Shown here piece by piece: positions 1-9,364 of a stretch of DNA of 18,509 nucleotides. The notes under the pieces were generated by a model that made no database searches, was not told where the DNA came from, and saw only the letters and a program-made list of their open reading frames with translations. The stretch's first letter is position 1. Each line of letters starts with the position of its first letter. The translations under genes were made by a program, and so were the position numbers. Source of the stretch: Ramicandelaber brevisporus (taxonomy: Eukaryota > Kickxellomycota > Ramicandelaberales > Ramicandelaberaceae); the NCBI GenBank assembly GCA_025201865.1, contig MU602885.1:1-18509 (forward strand). Direction: 5' to 3'.

Positions 1-306
1 CTGAAGAGCAAACAAAACAAACACGAGTGGAATCGACAGTTCGACTACATTGCTCCCAGAGTGAACCTAATAACATTCGAACAATGCTGATGTGTGGCTC
101 CAAAGTGCAATCAATATGCTTAAACGAGTACTGCTGCGGAAAAATGGATGCAATTCAGCTGCTTCTACTGACCATCCACAATGGTCTAACCTTTCCCTTT
201 CCCCTTTTTCTTATTATCTTTTTTCGAAGTGCGAAAGAGACATGCATTCGCGAGTCAGTTGAGTCAACGCGAAACCTCATGTAGCTCAAACGGAAATTGA
301 GTTGCG

Positions 307-312
307 TATAAG
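307..312 (+). promoter_or_regulatory. TATA-like element upstream of His/Cys-rich gene
   Basis: TATAAG in the context GCGTATAAGAGCGCC, about 330 bases before the ATG at 644. The GC-flanked TATA context is typical of a core promoter. Without transcript ends this is only a candidate, and the 5' leader length it implies (about 300 nt) is an inference. Confidence 0.3.
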
Positions 313-362
313 AGCGCCAGTCCTGAAGTGCATAACACCCGTTGTTTCGTTCGGTGGTTGGT

Positions 363-384
363 GTTGTTGTTGTTGTTGTTGTTG
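363..384 (+). repeat. (GTT)n microsatellite
   Basis: Seven uninterrupted GTT units in the presumed leader or promoter of the following gene. One of several triplet repeats in this window, both inside and outside coding regions. Confidence 0.9.
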
Positions 385-643
385 ACGCACACCGCATACC
401 ACGTTATAACATTCACCTCCTCTAACTCTTGGCAGCTCTTCCTGAGAGACCCTCCTTTTTGTTTTCCTTTGGACACTCCTTTCTCTTTCTCTTCTTCCCT
501 CTTCTGTTGTTGTTCCGTCGACCACGTTCTGTTGCATTCGGTTACCGCTGCTGCTTTTGATTGCTGCCACACACCTTCATTTCTCTCAACAGCAGCAACA
601 TTATTATTTAGCCATTGTCTTCAAACAACATCGAACAAAACTG

Positions 644-1609
644 ATGACACTCACGCCGCCAAAAGAGTGGTCAAGCGTGTGCTTCGACGATCCATTCTAC
701 GTCACCCCAGGTGGACACCAAACCCGCATTCCAAAACATGAAATGGCAGGCTTTGGCTCCAGCGGCAAAGTCAGTCCAGGTAGCCCGTACCAGTATGCGC
801 AGTGTTTGAACTCGCCGTGGCCATGTAGTGATCCGCACTGTCCGCACTGCAGCACTCGTCACCGTCACACTCATCAGCATCATCGACACAGTCATCACGA
901 TCACGGACATCATTGGCACAATCACTGGCATCATCGCCAGCATCATCATCATCACAGTCATCACGACCACGGTGACCATTCGAGTGAAATCAAACACTAT
1001 CGACTCAAGTCGCTGCGCTTGTACACGGCCCTGCCCCACGATCTTCGCACCACAGTGACATCTGGCAATTTCTCAGCAGGTGGTAAATGGCGCGTGTTTG
1101 CACGTGGCGTCGGGGCTGACGACATTATACACGAGACGTTTCCACACTCATCGTGGCAGATTAACGAGCGATACACCTCCACCAGCACCCACGTCATTCC
1201 AATCAATATCTTGGCAATGACGAACGAACCCGAGTACGGCTACAACCTTCGGCTGCTAGGCGGCACACTCGAGCTCTATCAATGCCATCATCATCAGTAT
1301 CACCATCATCATCACCACCATCACCACCACGAACATCGCGATGGCAGTAATGGACACGAATACATCTACGAGATATTGCTAGCTGTAAGAATCAAGCGCT
1401 TTTACGTCAAGAGTAAATACAAGACGCGGCTGGAAGATCATCCAAGTGTGAAGACAATGCTGGGCAAAATTGGACTCAGGCTCAGATTTGACGGCGAGAC
1501 AAACAATTTATACTTTCATGTGGTGGTTGGCTTGCCGAGACACATCGATCCATCCAAGACGCTTATCGACTTTAGGCAAGGCGTTGCTCAAGTCTATCTT
1601 AAAGAATAG
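644..1609 (+). CDS. His-rich, Cys-cluster protein; candidate metal binder
   Basis: I do not recognise this 321-residue protein. The ATG at 644 is the first in the open frame. Visible in order: a short N-terminus; four closely spaced cysteines (C54, C61, C66, C69; spacing x6, x4, x2); a His tract at 71-112 with 24 His in 42 residues; a segment of about 100 residues (113-213) that looks beta-strand-rich; a second His tract at 215-231 (14 His) directly after C214; and a C-terminal segment (239-321) with alternating hydrophobic residues. There is no signal peptide or membrane segment, so it is probably intracellular. Cys and His clustering suggests Zn, Ni or Cu binding or storage, but polyHis also arises by CAT/CAC repeat expansion, so function is inferred only. 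It lies 527 bp before the next + strand gene. The non-repetitive parts read like real protein, which supports the CDS call. Confidence 0.8.
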   Translation: MTLTPPKEWSSVCFDDPFYVTPGGHQTRIPKHEMAGFGSSGKVSPGSPYQYAQCLNSPWPCSDPHCPHCSTRHRHTHQHHRHSHHDHGHHWHNHWHHRQHHHHHSHHDHGDHSSEIKHYRLKSLRLYTALPHDLRTTVTSGNFSAGGKWRVFARGVGADDIIHETFPHSSWQINERYTSTSTHVIPINILAMTNEPEYGYNLRLLGGTLELYQCHHHQYHHHHHHHHHHEHRDGSNGHEYIYEILLAVRIKRFYVKSKYKTRLEDHPSVKTMLGKIGLRLRFDGETNNLYFHVVVGLPRHIDPSKTLIDFRQGVAQVYLKE

Positions 1610-2136
1610 TTGCTTCTTTCCCTTCATCTTCTTCATTTCATTTCAGCTTCTCTTATGTGATTTTGTTGAAATCATCTTTTTGTATTTTAGTATTTTAGCA
1701 TTCAAACGTCTCCTTAACGTAAACGAAACGTGGCAAGTTGAAATGCGTTTACACCCAGCCACATGGAAGGAGAAAGGACATGTGGAAGAGGAAGACGAAA
1801 AATACTCGTTAACGCTCTCCGGCACTGGAATTGTGATTCTACTTATTATTATTGGAGGTCACCGTTTCGCGGGTGCAGTATTGGTGACATATTCGACAAC
1901 AACAGTGCTATTGTTGTTGTTGTTGCTGCAGTTGTTGCAGTTGCAGTTTTTTTTTTTCCTTGTTTGTGGAAGACAACTTTTTTTTTGCTTTGGAACAGAA
2001 CCAAACTTCCATCGCGCTCTTCTTGCATCGTTTTATTATTCTTCTTCCGCCACAAACTACAATCGTCAGTTCTTCTTCTTCTTTTTCATTATCATTATCA
2101 TCAGTACCGTCTTCATCAATAGTGACCAGTTACTTA
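1610..2136. other. Intergenic region, pyrimidine-rich leader of the next gene
   Basis: Sits between two + strand genes. It contains T-runs and a TTG/CTG repeat around 1910-1945, and is pyrimidine-rich on the + strand from about 1945 to 2100. The downstream frame is open through part of this stretch but has no ATG before 2137. No AATAAA signal for the upstream gene was seen. Confidence 0.5.
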
Positions 2137-3641
2137 ATGCGGCGCACTACCAAAGACAGCTACAGCTATCCTTTAAGCCTAATCCACGTTCTCCCACCTC
2201 ACATCATTGCCCACATTCTCCGCTACTGCGACCCACAATTCTACTCATGCTACACTCTCACCATTCTCGAGCTCATGTCTCGTTATTCACCTCCATACTT
2301 CTATCTCGCAGCCAGTTCTGTACGCACAGCAGTTGATACTTTAAATGCTATCCCGAGGATAGAAGCACTTGCCGTCAGATATCTCTACGTTGACATGAGT
2401 ATGTTCTCAAAGTCGCATTATCCAACTCTATTTTCGGCAATTGGAGATGTCATGGTAAGTCTGGGTGTGCTGTCGTTAGAGTTTTCTGGTGATCACGACG
2501 ATGAGCGCAGCATCAATAGCAACAACAGCAGCAGTGGAAACGGAAATGGAAATTGTCGCGGATATCTCGGTGCAGCCTTGAATGAGATTGCTCTTCATTT
2601 GGATGGGCGATTCAACATGAACACACAGTACCAACACCAACATCAACATCAACATCAACACTATCAACAACATCAACACCATTTACTTCTACTGGATATC
2701 AAACTCTCTGGCTACAGTGTGCAAGCTTGCGACATGGATGCGCTAGTGAATGTTGCTAGTGGCCGAATACGAAAGTTCATATGGCTCAATCCAAATCCAG
2801 ATATTCTTGACCAAGTACTGGAGACTATCATGCGACCACCGTTGACTGCTTCACCTGAGTTTATCCCAAGCGAGCTACATTCTCCGGCAACAACATCACC
2901 AATAACAGCATCAGCATCAGCAACAACTGCAACATTAACCTCAGCTACAGTTACCGCCACAACGAGTATGCAAAGTAACTTTGAATTCCAGACTCTTCAG
3001 CGGTATTGTAGCGCCAAGCGCATTCGCAGCCACACGCTGTGCCAAGCAAGCAGCAGCACACCATCGCCGCTCATTACGGCTAGACGAGCATCGCCATTTG
3101 TTGATAGTGCATTTATTCACCACATTGCATCACCATTGCTCGCTCATGAATCGGCAGCTCGTGCCAGCTCTCAGCCAATCTTCGTCGACTCTTCCCCAGT
3201 TCCAATTCAACTGTATCCACAGAATGATCCAACAATCACTGACGCTAGTCAGCAGCACCAACACCGCCAACAACAGCAGCAGCAGCAGCAGTACCACCAG
3301 AAACAGCACCAACAACAACAACAAGAGCGTGGTCGGCACCACTTTCACACACCGCCTCTCCGGCCAAATCAAGTGCATCGTCCACGTCACCAGCTGTTAC
3401 CTTGGCTACTGCAGCGTGCACTCTCTACCAAGTCATCTTCCTCCAGTTCGTGCCCATCAACAGTTGCAGCAACACCTTATGCCAGTACAGCCGTGCCATC
3501 TTCTCGGCAGTCATCGTGTGTTCCACAAGAAATCTATGGAAGCCCGGTTGCATACTTAGCTGGTCATGCGATATCAACGGCAGCAACCTGGATTTCTCAG
3601 CTGCGCGATCGATTCACAGCGGGAACCACTACTCCATCACT

Positions 3642-3680
<39 letters not shown>

Positions 3681-4695
3681 GCAACAACAACAGCATTATC
3701 AACCTTATCAATATCTGTATCAACAGGAGCAGCGTGGCGAGAGTGTACCACCACTATCACCTCTGTTCCGCTCCATGACTCTCACCAGTAGTAATGCTAT
3801 CATCACTGGCCACGACACCATGACGTCGAGTATCACAGGCGCAGCTACAGGATCGGTACGAGCCAGTAAAGGCAGTCACAAACGAATCCGCTCTCACACA
3901 ACTCACCCGCCAATGTCGTCATCATCTGTATCCTGCCACGTTCGCAGCCTCACTCGCTCTTCATCTCAATCTGCTCGCTATCAACAGCAGCTATTGCAAC
4001 AGTCTCTCAGCGGCAGCGAACAGCCGAACCGAGTCTGGCGTCCACTCTCTCACTTCCAGCTCGCCTATGACGACATTTTGCTGAATGACCGCTTATCTCT
4101 GCTTGCCTTCAGCTCCAGTTCACTAACAGGAATTAATGTTCACTTCGATGCTCATCAACCTTCAGCTGCGAACGAAGCGCTTCGAAACTTCTTGCAATCT
4201 CCGTCAGATGGATGTTGGCCGAGCATGCGATGTTTGACTTTTAATCGATTACCACTGGATACAGAGTCGATTGTTGTCATCTCACGAACCTGCCCTAACC
4301 TACACAGTGTCAAATTTGCACTAGATAATCAGCATAATCAGCATCATCATCAGCAAAATCAGCAACAACAGCAACCAAGCGAGAGTGATAATGTTGGTAA
4401 TGGAGGCGGAGAGGAACTGCGAACTGTGCTTGTAATGTTGCGCCGTGTCCAAGCCATGTATCTCGACGTTGGCTCTCTCCAATTCCACCAGATTCAAACA
4501 GTCTTCAGCCAGCTGCACCGTGACATTTACAAGTCTCGATTGTATGACTCTGACAAGCGGAAGCCCATCGAATGCCTCAAGGAATTACGCATCACGTTTG
4601 ATAGTGTTGCCGAGATTCCTTATTCAAAACGTCGTGCCTACGGCGAAAAGCTCGGCCACATGTTCCATCCAGCTCTCGACATTATTTCCCTTTAA
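2137..4695 (+). CDS. F-box-like / LRR-like protein with polyglutamine tracts
   Basis: 852 residues; 2137 is the first ATG in an open frame that extends upstream without one. Residues about 14-87 have an F-box-like pattern (HVLPPHIIAHILRYCDPQF, later a Leu/Ser-Arg helix and RYLYVDMSMF). This is followed by LSLEF- and LLLLDIKLSG-type strands as in degenerate leucine-rich repeats. The middle (about 240-640) is Ser/Thr/Gln-rich and probably disordered, with Gln-His repeats at 164-183, Q8 at 378-385 and Q17 at 503-519. LRR-like features return near 693-728 (WPSMRCLTF, CPNLHSVKFA), interrupted by another Gln/His stretch at about 732-746. F-box proteins recruit substrates to SCF ubiquitin ligases, usually via C-terminal repeats; that role is inferred from weak similarity. 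The coding sequence is certain in outline, the family call moderate. An AATAAA lies 40 bp after the stop. Confidence 0.8.
3643..3693 (+). repeat. (CAA)n/(CAG) tract coding Gln17
   Basis: Seventeen consecutive Gln codons, 15 CAA and 2 CAG, in the disordered middle of the F-box-like protein. A shorter Gln8 tract, mostly CAG, is at 3268-3291. Both lie in frame and would be prone to length polymorphism by slippage. Confidence 0.95.
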
Positions 4696-4735
4696 CTATC
4701 AAGCCTCAAATTAGTATTGTTGATTTTATGACTTG

Positions 4736-4741
4736 AATAAA
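4736..4741 (+). terminator. Polyadenylation signal AATAAA
   Basis: Canonical AATAAA 40 bases after the stop codon of the F-box-like gene, inside the 163-bp gap to the convergent neighbour. The two 3' UTRs probably overlap, because the gap is too short for two separate 3' ends of normal length. Confidence 0.6.
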
Positions 4742-4858
4742 CAAAATACAGTATTAATTAGTGTCCAGTATTGAAGGAGGATGGGGATGGGAAAAGTGGC
4801 ATTAGCGCGAACTAAACATATCAAGCGAATTGTTGTTAAAAAATAAATGTGAAAGGTG

Positions 4859-6055
4859 TTAGCAGTTGGTATTGGGGTTAAGTAAAGATGAAATTGAAAT
4901 TGAGCGAGCAGTGGCATCGACGTCAGACTTTGTCCGAACAACGGGTAGCGATGAGGGCACAGGCTTTGGCAGCACAATCAGACTCTTTCTTTGAGTGTGT
5001 GACTGTTGCCGTTTTGGCTGTGGTAGTGACTGTGGCACTGGCTGTGGTAGTGAGTGTGGTAGTGGCAATTGTGGCTGTTTCCGGAATGGAGTGATTGAAA
5101 TCGTGGGAGTACTGTTTGATCTGCAGGGCTGTGGCGGTTGAGTCCAATAATTGCCAGATGCGACACGGCTGGCAACAGGAGTTGACACTGGTGAGGCTGC
5201 AGGCGTAATCATAATTGTGTGAGGTGAAATCATCAGATGTTGCTGTTGAGGTTGCTGGCTGTGACAGGCATTGACGGCGGGCAGGCCCATTGGCTCAGAG
5301 CGCAGGCTGGTTGGTGGCGTGCGAGACAGAACAGGGATGCCAATTGCCTGAGCTGGAATGGACAGTCTTGAGGCAGCAGCAGCTGGAGACTGGTAGTGTT
5401 GCATCACACCAGAGTGGGACTGGAGGCGCTGGATAGAAAGTGCAGCAGCCGGGCTGGATGTGCTGGCGTACGATCCCATGCACGGTGAGACAGAGGCAAC
5501 AGAGTCATCGGAGGTTGTCAACGGTGGCGAGTAATCTCCGCTTGCGGATGACGACGGTGAACCAGCGGATGACGATGGCAACCGCTGTGCTTGCTGGAGA
5601 TGGATGGACTCCTGAAGGTGCTGCATGTCCTGGTGTCTCGAGATGTACTCGAGTGCCTTTGCGGGACCGCCGAGACGCTTGACAAACTCAACGGCCGCAT
5701 CTGGATCTTCAAATGCATCGCACATAAACTTGAGCAGTTCACTGCGATATCCTTGGCCGTGCAGACGCAAGTAACGCTTGCGGCGAGCCTTCTGGGATGG
5801 AGCGAGACCGGAATACCACCGGTTCCAGGACTCGCGCTTGTACTGAGCACGAGCGGCAGCCTTGGCACTGGCAACAAGTGAGCTGTTGGAGGGCTTGGTA
5901 ATACCGCTGGTGGCAACGAGGTTGTCGGTCGGGAAGTAGCGATGTTGATGCCGGTGCAGATGATGGTGGGGCACAGCAGTAACGACAATAGCAGGAACGG
6001 TGGATGGCATACCAGAGCCAGAGTGGGCACGAATAGGACCAGTTGGGAAGACCAT
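4859..6055 (-). CDS. Unrecognised basic-module protein, possible nuclear regulator
   Basis: 398 residues, starting at the first ATG of the frame. Residues 1-60 are low-complexity with an HHHLHRHQH run. Residues about 61-157 form the only dense, ordered-looking module: an Ala/Lys helix, RESWNRWYSGL, a basic run QKARRKRYLRLHG (88-100) that could be an NLS or nucleic-acid contact, then ELLKFMCDAFEDPDAAVEFVKRLGGPAKALEYI, apparently two helices, and a Gln-rich helix. I cannot assign this module to a family. The remaining residues are Ser/Pro/Gln/Thr-rich and probably disordered. The protein ends in SISISSLLNPNTNC; a short Ser-Ile-Ser-Ser-Leu-Leu-Asn motif of this type is, from memory, seen in fungal transcription regulators, so a regulatory role is inferred. 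It is convergent with the F-box-like gene. Two candidate promoters lie upstream, near 6460 and 8460. Confidence 0.8.
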   Translation of the reverse strand: MVFPTGPIRAHSGSGMPSTVPAIVVTAVPHHHLHRHQHRYFPTDNLVATSGITKPSNSSLVASAKAAARAQYKRESWNRWYSGLAPSQKARRKRYLRLHGQGYRSELLKFMCDAFEDPDAAVEFVKRLGGPAKALEYISRHQDMQHLQESIHLQQAQRLPSSSAGSPSSSASGDYSPPLTTSDDSVASVSPCMGSYASTSSPAAALSIQRLQSHSGVMQHYQSPAAAASRLSIPAQAIGIPVLSRTPPTSLRSEPMGLPAVNACHSQQPQQQHLMISPHTIMITPAASPVSTPVASRVASGNYWTQPPQPCRSNSTPTISITPFRKQPQLPLPHSLPQPVPQSLPQPKRQQSHTQRKSLIVLPKPVPSSLPVVRTKSDVDATARSISISSLLNPNTNC

Positions 6056-8456
6056 TTGTGATAATAAGTCAAAAGGTTTGTGTGTATATGCCTCTATGCG
6101 CGTGTGTACTGTGTGTGGGGAGGGAGGGAAGGGAGGAGGGCTGATGATGTAGGGATACCACAAAAGAGCAGGCAAACCTGGACACGAAGATGCGCTTTGA
6201 TAAAAGCAATATAAACGATGATCGTCTATTGGAAAATGTGAAGTGAAAGGAGTAGATGACTGGGTGGGATAGCAGAGCAACTAGTGGATGAGTACCAGTG
6301 GCGTTATGATGTGAAAAAAAACAACAACAGCAACAGCAAGCTCCTGTGTGGACGAGGGGGAGTAGATGAAACGCGGGTTGCAAAAAAGCAGTGGAAGCGT
6401 TGCTATACTATCGCAAATTTAATTAAGCTACGAGCCTTTACAGTCGTCGGGCGCTTTATATATGTAATGAGATTCTCTTTTGGCTGTATGCAGAAAGGAG
6501 GGGCGGGGGAAAAGTGATAGGCGACTGCAAGGGAATAGCCAACAGAGCTTGTATATTGTGGCTTGCAATGAATTGTATTGCGTGGGAGTAATTGTATGTG
6601 CACCGATTTGGAAGGAGTAGTAGTGAACGGATCTCAATTGGGAGGAGGGGGCAAGGAGATGGGTTGACAAGCGCTTTGATATAGAGTCAAAGGAGGGGGA
6701 AAGTGACTGTCAGACAACTAGCTGGTCGTCAAAGGAAGAGGAAGGCTGTCGGGATGGTGGGGTACAGAGTAACAAACAAAAACAAAAACAGGGTTGTATC
6801 GAAGGGAAAGGGAGGCGGTGCAGAGGTTGAGGAATCCTTGGAAGAGTGTCTTTTGTATCTGTAGGAAAGAAAAAAAGGTGGTCAAAAAAGAGTGAATGGA
6901 AAAGAGGCTACTGTGTGGAATTGGTTGTTGGGTGTGCACGTAGATAGGTCTGTACGCTGTATGTGCGTGTGTCTGTGCGTATGTCTGTATGTATGTACGT
7001 ATCGGCGTTAATGGCTCAACAGTGGCTTTTTGTCAATAGAAAAAGAGCAAAGTGGTGGTGGTGGTGGTAGTGAAAAGACGAAGGATGGCTTTTGTGGGTT
7101 GGAAGAGGCTTCGCTGCGGGGTCGGTATTGATGTGCCGTTTATTTGAAAGGTGATTGGGGTTGGGCTGCGACAGGTGCTACTGTTGATTGGATGTGCGTA
7201 TCAAATCAAAATGAGGAAGCGACTGTTAGCGTATGATGTGTACGACAATATCGAAACAAGGAATGTGTCAAAACAAAAAAACCAGGAACGACAGATGCAG
7301 ATAGGGAAAGTGATAGTGACAGAGATCGAACAATACTGCGGCAACAGAATGAAGGAAGGAAGGACAGGCTGTAGTAGTTGTTGTTGTGGTGGTGGTGGTG
7401 GCGGCAGCAGTGGATGATACAGTACTTTATGTAAAAATAGAAATAGACTGTCGGATAATGAGAGGTGTGCGTGTGTGTGTGTGTATGTGCGTGTTGAGCG
7501 GTAGCGCCAAGTAGGGAGTGTGTACGCAAAGGGCAATAATGAGATAGAAAGTCGGAAGTAATGATGACGATCTGTGTGGGTTGTACGGGCTGGGAGGGGG
7601 GGCTAGGAGGGGAAAGGATGACAGATGGAGGTGACCGAAGCGAGTACAATTCTCAATGGCTTGATATACAGCGCGCAAGAGTGACGGTATATGCGTGTAT
7701 GTGTGTGTGTGCGGAGGTGCGGGTATAATTAAACTGGCACGAGCGAGATCGTTAATTTGCGGAGATGGTGGTTACCACGAATGGTTGTCGAGACGAGATG
7801 GATGGGTCGGTGAGTCGACGGATCCGGCAGATATATTGGCACAACGAGGGCAGGAACCAATGAGCGAGAACGAGGAAGTGCAGTTTTGAGCAAAGTAAAA
7901 ATTGAGAAGCCACGTATTGATGGTGTGTGTGTGTATGCACTGTACCAATCAAACGGAGAATGTGCGTTGACGGAGATGCAGCAATTTATGGCTCGATTCG
8001 ATTGTCGCGTGCTTTGGTGCGAATGATCGGGGCAACTGGACAAGTACGGACAAAAATAAAAAAGTTGTAAAAAAAAAAACAAAAGAGTAAGTGTAGCAGT
8101 TGTTGTTGTTGTTGCTATTGCTGCTGCTAAAGTTGTTGTGTGGTGAGCACGATGGTGGTTCTCGATGGTACAAGTGATTAAGTGGTTGGTTGGGCTGGTT
8201 GGTCGGCTCTTTGATTGGGAAGCGGAACAGGGTAATCGCCAAAAATGAATGACAGTAGGACAGCGGTGGGGATAGTAATATAAGTGAGTGTAAAAACAAG
8301 TGAGCGTAGGCTAGCGGTGTTGGCGAGCAGGGGATATGGCGAAGCGCTATGATGAATGAAGCGATTGAGGGAATAAAAGAGAAGAGAAGAGAAGAAAAAG
8401 AAGTAGAAGGTGCAAACAAGACGCCAAGGAAGATTGCAGCGTTATCGACCACACTT
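6056..8456. other. Long G-skewed (sense C/T-rich) upstream region
   Basis: No convincing coding frame on either strand. The + strand is visibly G-rich and C-poor over about 2.4 kb, with GGT, GT, GGGGA and GTAT-type repeats (for example near 7055, 7390 and 7470). Read in the orientation of the gene ending upstream at 6055, it is C/T-rich, like the shorter leaders of the other genes. It could be a very long or spliced 5' leader, a promoter region, or a noncoding transcript. Minus-strand open frames here (for example 7206-7649) are low-complexity Ser/His/Thr strings without protein character. Confidence 0.5.
6454..6462 (-). promoter_or_regulatory. TATA box candidate, proximal promoter of the 4859-6055 gene
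   Basis: TATATAAAG on the minus strand followed by a GC-rich CGCCCGACG, matching the TATAWAAR consensus exactly. It lies about 400 bases before the ATG at 6055, implying a leader of roughly 370 nt if transcription starts 25-30 bases downstream. This is the best TATA match seen near this gene. Confidence 0.45.
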
Positions 8457-8638
8457 AATTTATATCGCCAGTCGGCCCCGCCCCGCGCTTCAAAGGCAGG
8501 ATCGAGAGAGTGGGAGAGAGAGTAGCGACGTGGTGGTAGGCTGACCGCACTTTGAGGACCCAGGCTGCCAAGATTGCTCAGCGGAATTAAGGCACGAATC
8601 CAGTGGGGTAAAGTGGTTGGCTGAGGTCCGCCAATTGG
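8457..8638 (-). promoter_or_regulatory. Candidate distal promoter: CCAAT, GC box, TATA
   Basis: On the minus strand, in promoter order: CCAATTGG (8638-8631), GGGGCGGGG (8484-8476) and TATAAATT (8464-8457). The GC box is 11 bases upstream of the TATA-like sequence. The strong + strand G-skew begins just downstream of the cluster in the minus direction, suggesting that a transcript starts here and runs toward 6055. No expression evidence is available. Confidence 0.35.
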
Positions 8639-8741
8639 ATTACCCCCGCTGTCTGTCTTTTTTTCTTTCTTTCCTTCTGATTTTGTTGAGAGACAACTCG
8701 ACAGAAGTCTGGATCGGATCTTCTTGCCTGCTATAGTGCGT

Positions 8742-8773
8742 AAACAAAAAACAAAAAACAAAAAACAAAAATA
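8742..8773 (+). repeat. (CAAAAAA)4 heptamer repeat
   Basis: Cytosines at 8745, 8752, 8759 and 8766 show an exact 7-base period. A second copy of the same heptamer array occurs near 10216-10238 in the same orientation, where it continues into a CAAAGA array. Confidence 0.85.
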
Positions 8774-9123
8774 TACATCGATGGAAGGTTGCATAGTCTG
8801 GGTATCGATGACCTGACTCGCCCAGTCTACAAATGAGAGTGCTCTGATAATATTGGTGCTCGCGGCACCTAGCACATACAGAGCCAGTAGCAACCGGCCA
8901 TGAAAATGGCGGGGGTATGTGCAAGTTACATGAGTTACACAGCCCATTCATGCCATTATTCCGACGTCGCTCGCTGTCGTCATATCTTTGAGCGAACCAC
9001 AGGCCACCAACGACCCACGCGGACAGCAAATGGGTGACCCAGACTTTGTTTATTAACTGCACGCTTGACCATTCTGTGAAGTGGCCTTCCCCACCACCGA
9101 GTAAGTGAATCATGCTCAATATA

Positions 9124-9151
9124 CGCGCGCGCGAGAGAGAGAGAGAGAGAG
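9124..9151 (+). repeat. (CG)5 followed by (AG)n
   Basis: Ten bases of alternating CG followed by nine AG/GA dinucleotides. The CG part could adopt Z-DNA and the AG part H-DNA. No associated gene feature is visible. Confidence 0.9.
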
Positions 9152-9364
9152 TACATACACGCGTTTTTGTGCCAAGATCGTAGAGTAGACGACAGGAATA
9201 GTCACCTCAATAGTACGTGTTGAGGTAGTGGACTGATGCAATCTTCTCAGTCAGATCGAGCGAATGAGAGCAATCTATCGCGCTTCTTGACGGAGCCGGT
9301 GCCAAGCACTGGCAGGGTCACTGCGAAGCATCTCCTAGCGTACTCGGCTCTCCATCTTCTCCCT

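Larger units (their letters stand above)
1..643. other. Upstream region of the His/Cys-rich gene
   Basis: No convincing coding region was found here; the short open frames on both strands are low-complexity and protein-unlike. The right half (about 400-620) is strongly pyrimidine-rich on the + strand, as upstream of the other genes in the window, and probably belongs to the promoter and 5' leader of the gene starting at 644. A TATA-like hexamer lies at 307-312 and a GTT repeat at 363-384. Confidence 0.5.

Noticed and set aside
557-643. Longer N-terminus for the His/Cys-rich protein
   Set aside because: The upstream part of the frame has no ATG and codes for repeat-derived sequence; the first ATG is at 644.
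1470-2336. Plus-strand open frame overlapping the end of gene 1 and the start of gene 2
   Set aside because: Out of frame with both genes, dominated by Phe/Leu/Ser from T-rich repeats.
2455-2460. GTAAGT inside the F-box-like gene as a 5' splice site
   Set aside because: The reading through it is protein-like and in frame (GDVMVSLGVLSLEF), and no suitable acceptor keeps the frame nearby.
7949-8947. Minus-strand open frame of 332 codons
   Set aside because: Composition follows the C/T-rich strand (Ser, Leu, Phe, His strings), and it crosses the CAAAAAA repeat and the candidate promoter. No domain-like stretch.
8986-9100. rRNA or rRNA-derived fragment
   Set aside because: I looked for large-subunit core motifs on both strands and found none.
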